DNA from: Chitinophagaceae bacterium
GTDB lineage: Bacteria > Bacteroidota > Bacteroidia > Chitinophagales > Chitinophagaceae
Assembly: GCA_024707305.1 (NCBI GenBank)
Contig: JANPZZ010000022.1
Span: 124,001 to 188,000, forward strand
DNA length: 64,000 nucleotides
Direction: 5' to 3'
Below the pieces are notes generated by a model. The model searched no databases. It saw nothing but the letters and a program-made list of their open reading frames with translations, and had not been told where the DNA came from. Made by a program: the position numbers and the translations under genes. The stretch's first letter is position 1, and the number at the start of each line of letters is the position of its first letter. Positions 60,651-64,000 of the stretch are shown piece after piece.

Positions 60651-60869
60651 TCACCAGGCAATCTCCCACTGGCGCTGGTCATTTACGAAGTAGTTGAGAC
60701 CGTTGCTCATGTGTTGCAGCTCTTTACCGTCTTTGTTGAGGGAGGTTTTCACGACGTATACACGTACGCCATTATTCTCCCGCGTGAGGTAATTAATTAA
60801 TGCAGAAAGGGTAGGAGGCAGGTCGTGCAACCATTGCCCATCTTCTTCTTTTACAAATGCCTGGCTCAT
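60651..60869 (-). CDS. Small conserved hypothetical protein
   Basis: 72 residues from the Met at 60869: MSQAFVKEEDGQWLHDLPPT, INYLTRENNGVRVYVVK, MSNGLNYFVNDQRQWEI. The same pattern (short protein opening SQAFVKE, followed by TRENN and MSNGL) is known in Cytophagales and Chitinophagaceae, without function. Soluble and acidic. Confidence 0.7.
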   Translation of the reverse strand: MSQAFVKEEDGQWLHDLPPTLSALINYLTRENNGVRVYVVKTSLNKDGKELQHMSNGLNYFVNDQRQWEIAW

Positions 60870-60921
60870 GTATGCAAAATAAAATGTAAAGTTAGTCAAT
60901 TATAAGCGGTATCTTGTAGTC

Positions 60922-61275
60922 ATGCTCTCCTCCATTTGCCCCAAATTACCCATGCGCGATAAGACAAAAACACTCGCATACTATACGGGAATGGGATTTA
61001 ATACGCCGAATGGAGATCGGTTTGATGATTACCTGATGTTACAACGCGACCAGGTTGAAATTCATTTCTTCTTATTTGCAAAACTCAACGCTGCAGAAAA
61101 CTACGGACAGGTTTATATTCGCGTTCAGGATATTGATACATTCTATCAATCGCTGGTAGATGCCGGGCACAGCATCCATCCTAATGCTCCGTTACAATTA
61201 AAACCCTGGGGACAAAAAGAATTCTCCCTCCTCGATCCCGACAATAACCTACTCACTTTCGGGGAAAGTATTTAG
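60922..61275 (+). CDS. VOC-family protein, bleomycin-resistance-like
   Basis: 117 residues. KLPMRDKTKTLAYYTGMGF, QVEIHFFLFAKLNA, QVYIRVQDIDTFYQSL, KEFSLLDPDNNLLTFGE. This is the single-domain type that forms a dimer (BRP/Ble-like). Binding partner unknown; bleomycin resistance is only a family name here. Confidence 0.85.
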   Translation: MLSSICPKLPMRDKTKTLAYYTGMGFNTPNGDRFDDYLMLQRDQVEIHFFLFAKLNAAENYGQVYIRVQDIDTFYQSLVDAGHSIHPNAPLQLKPWGQKEFSLLDPDNNLLTFGESI

Positions 61276-61338
61276 CACCAACACTCGTTCGTTCTTCGTA
61301 TAGTCGTTATACCGTTTCGAAAAAAAACTATCGAATAA

Positions 61339-61364
61339 ATAGTCTATAAATTTGGTGGACTAAA
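61339..61364 (+). promoter_or_regulatory. Palindromic operator copy 1 over a -7 box
   Basis: ATAGTCTATAAATTTGGTGGACTAAA: dyad TAGTC...GACTA. The -7 box TAAATTTG (61347-61354) lies in its centre, so binding would block transcription. The near twin lies at 61491. Confidence 0.7.
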
Positions 61365-61410
61365 TATGTGCTCTTAAGTTTGCGTTCTTAAAACGCTAAA
61401 CCAACTTACC

Positions 61411-61452
61411 ATGGCCACATTCCTTAATCTTTCGATGCGATGTTGTTGCTGA
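61411..61452 (+). CDS. 13-residue leader ORF ending Cys-Cys-Cys
   Basis: ATG at 61411 encodes MATFLNLSMRCCC, then TGA. It lies between two copies of the palindromic operator and upstream of a TonB receptor. Poly-Cys leader peptides that couple ribosome stalling at low Cys-tRNA to downstream expression are known in other phyla. Here the tract and position fit such a role, but no clear anti-terminator is visible. Too short to be certain that it is translated. Confidence 0.4.
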   Translation: MATFLNLSMRCCC

Positions 61453-61490
61453 TATCACAGACCCACTAACGAAAGATATTTTTTTACATT

Positions 61491-61518
61491 TTTAGTCTAT
61501 AAAAATAGTAGACTAATA
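61491..61518 (+). promoter_or_regulatory. Palindromic operator copy 2
   Basis: TTTAGTCTATAAAAATAGTAGACTAATA: perfect TAGTCTA/TAGACTA dyad with an 8-bp spacer, 23 bp before the TonB receptor ATG. Confidence 0.7.
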
Positions 61519-61540
61519 AACCAAGACCAATTCCAACAAC

Positions 61541-64000
61541 ATGAAGCGAATTTTCATACTAGCCGGTGTTTTATTACCGGCACTGGCCTTTGCGCAACTC
61601 TCCGGCCGCGTGATAAATGAACGAAACCAGGGTGTGCCATTTGCAACGGTGAAAGTGAAAAACGGCGGCGAAACCACCAGCTCTGATTCTACGGGGCGTT
61701 TTTCATTACTACGTCCTGAAAAATTTCCTTTTACCCTGGTAGTAAGTTCTGTGGGTTATCGCTCACATGAAGTAGCGGTGAAAGACAGCAATGCGAATAA
61801 CCTTTTGGTTCTACTCGAAGGCTTATTTCAACAGGATACAGTAATTATTACATCCCGTCGCCGCCGCGAAGCGTTGCAGGATGTACCGATCGCGATTTCT
61901 GTTATCGGCGGCGGTCAGATTGATGATGCTGGTGCATTTAACGTAACACGTATTAAAGAAGTAATTCCTTCGGTACAAATGTACACATCGAATCCACGGA
62001 ATACGGGTGTGAACATCCGCGGCATCGGTTCTCCATTTGGATTAACCAACGATGGCCTCGATCCCGGTGTGGGATTTTATATTGATGGTGTATATATATC
62101 GCGCGACCCGCAGTAGCTACACTCGATTTTGTGGATGTGGAACAGATTGAAGTATTGCGTGGTCCGCAGGGAACACTTTTGGAAAGAATACAACTTCCGG
62201 TGCATTTAATATTACTACCCGCAAACCCACTTTCAAACCTGGCGGCACACTGGAAGCCAGCTATGGCAATTATGGTTTTGTACAGGCCAAAGCTTCTATA
62301 ACCGGACCGTTAAGCAAGACAATTGCTGCTCGTTTTTCATTCTCCGGCACACAACGCGATGGAACCGTTTATAATATCCGTACCAATCGCCATATCAATG
62401 ATATCAACAACCTCGGTTTGAAAGGACAGTTTTTATACAAACCCAGTGATAATTTATCTGTAACATTTTCGGGCGATTTCTCACGTCAACGCCCGGATGG
62501 ATATGCGCAGGTGATTGCAGGTGTGGTTACCACGCAACGCGCGGAATACCGCCAGTTTCCTGCTATCATAGCTGACCTGGGGTATACAGTGCCCAGTTAC
62601 AATGCCTTCGATCGTGTTGTTGACCACGACACCCCCTGGAAATCAGGGAATGATCTTGGTGGTGTATCGGCCAACCTCGATTGGAAAATCGGACCCGGTA
62701 CTTTGACTTCTACAACAGCTTATCGCTTCTGGAACTGGGATCCTTCAAACGACCGCGACTTTACCGGATTGCAGGCACTTGCAAAATCGCAAAACCCCGC
62801 GAAGCATAAAAACTGGTCGCAGGAGTTTCGTTATGCCGGCGAACTTCGTGCAAAACTCAGCGGTGTGGTAGGCGTGTTTCTTTTGGGACAGGAAGTAAAC
62901 ATTAATGGTACAGAAGAATCAGGTGATGCACAATGGCGCTTTTCACAAAGTTCAAATAGTAGTCTCTGGTCTACGCCAGGTTTGTTTGAAGGATATGGCA
63001 TCTATACCAAAGCTTCGATCAAATCATTGAGTGCTGCAGTGTTTGCAAACGTTGATTGGGAAATTGCGGAAGGCTGGCACATTTTGCCCGGACTTCGCTA
63101 CAATTATGATGAAAAAGATGTGAACTACAATCGCACGGCAGCCGGTGGTTTACAAACAAATGATCCTGCATTGATCGCTTTAAAAAATGCTGTGTACAGT
63201 AGCCAGCAATACGAAGCTGCAGCCCACGAGAATAATGTAACTTATCACTTAACTGTTTCTTATCGTCCCAATCGCAAGATCAATGCGTTTGCAACTTTTT
63301 CAACCAGCTTCAAGCCTGTGGGTGTAAACGTAGCAGGTTTGCCAACAGTGAATGGCGCACCCGCGTTGGATCTTGCTGTGATTAAACCTGAGAATGATAA
63401 GCATTATGAAATAGGTGTGAAGACAACGCCCTGGAACAACTTTACGTTCAACGTAACATATCATCACTCGGATATTGAAAATTACCAGACAAACGTGCAG
63501 GCCGCAGAGCTGGGTGTAAACCGCGGTTATATTGCGAATGCAGATCAGGTGCGTGTACAAGGTTTCGAAGTGGACGCAAACATTCGTGCCAATCAGCATT
63601 TTACTTTCTATGGGGCGCTTGCCTATACAGATGGTAAATATGTGAAGTTTACCAATGCTCCTTTGCCACTCGAAGAAACCGGCAGTGCTGTATCATTTAA
63701 AGATGTATCAAAAGGAAGCCTTCCCGGCATTTCAAAATGGGCCGGATCACTGGGTGGTGAATTTTCAACGCCTGCAATATTCCTGGGCAATGCAACCCGT
63801 TTCTTTATTTCACTCGATGGATTCCATCGCTCTTCATTCTCGTCGAGCGCGTCGCCTTCAGCTTACCTGAATGTAGATGGTTATGCATTGGTGAACGGTC
63901 GCATTGGATACAAAGCGAACAGCGGCCTCTCTGCTTATTTCTGGGCACGCAATATATTCGACAAAGACTACCATGAGCAATTGCTGGTAGCGGGGGGCAA
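61541..64000 (+). CDS. TonB-dependent receptor, 3'-truncated by window (frameshifted)
   Basis: Over 815 residues visible. Signal peptide (FILAGVLLPALAFAQ), carboxypeptidase-regulatory-like domain (LSGRVINERNQGVPFATVKV), plug domain (RREALQDVPIAISVIGGGQI; NTGVNIRGIGSPFG; VEQIEVLRGPQGTLFGKNTT after correction) and the barrel up to the window end (YFWARNIFDKDYHEQL). Breaks lie near 62110 (CCCGCAG, one base missing) and 62166. There is no SusD partner visible. The upstream Cys leader suggests sulfur-linked expression. Confidence 0.9.

Overview
The window looks like a chromosome segment of a member of the Bacteroidota, most likely of the Chitinophagaceae type. The reasons are: recurrent TAnnTTTG -7 promoter boxes, a type IX secretion C-terminal sorting domain, TonB receptors with an N-terminal carboxypeptidase-regulatory-like domain, an ATP synthase subunit a with a signal peptide and His-rich ends, ribosomal protein THX, DUF4286 and SemiSWEET genes, and weak use of Shine-Dalgarno sites. 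The read is rough. About 30 single-base frameshifts, mostly in or beside homopolymers, break genes that must be functional (atpA, atpH, rpsB, metH, uvrD-like). I treat these as sequence errors and give the full reconstructed gene spans.

Layout. 1-2.6 kb: DoxX-like membrane protein and a PhoR/PhoB-like two-component pair. 2.8-6.9 kb: a secreted protein with a caspase-like His/Cys dyad, then an MsbA-like ABC exporter. 7-11.5 kb: atpBEFHA, with no atpG. 11.5-16 kb: a structured intergenic region, a T9SS cargo protein and a TonB receptor. 16-18.4 kb: small accessory genes and a candidate structured RNA. 18.4-21.3 kb: rplM-rpsI-rpsB-tsf. 21.6-24.3 kb: a TPR histidine kinase and NarL-type regulator. 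24.4-33 kb: housekeeping genes (pyrH, pdxH, THX, HU, xth) and conserved membrane or coiled-coil proteins. 33-39.6 kb: LOG protein, SemiSWEET, HAD phosphatase, LytS/LytTR pair, DUF5694, S41-like peptidase, RDD protein. 39.6-49 kb: split methionine synthase, recR, an Ig-like lipoprotein and a UvrD-RecB nuclease fusion. 49-53.7 kb: GH20 hexosaminidase, TPR protein, nucleoid-associated protein, exported VOC protein.

The accessory part begins at 53.8 kb, after tRNA-Arg(CCT). An arsenic operon (arsR-arsM-ACR3-metallophosphoesterase) lies between two nearly perfect 23-24 bp inverted repeats. It is followed by a tRNA-3'-end-like stretch, remnants of what may be a type I restriction gene, a divergent pair of Fic genes sharing an operator-like region, a membrane-protein fragment, and a TonB receptor that runs off the window. 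That receptor is preceded by two copies of a palindromic operator flanking a 13-residue open reading frame ending in Cys-Cys-Cys.

Many spacers carry the same simple-sequence families: arrays of the octamer GGAAATGW, often as two inverted arms around a unique core, and arrays of a GGCAAAC-type heptamer. The best candidates for something undescribed are the inverted octamer elements, the IR-bounded arsenic cassette, the poly-Cys leader with twin operators, the nested rod-like RNA candidate at 18.05-18.20 kb, the interlocked inverted repeats at 11.7-11.8 kb, and the caspase-like secreted protein.
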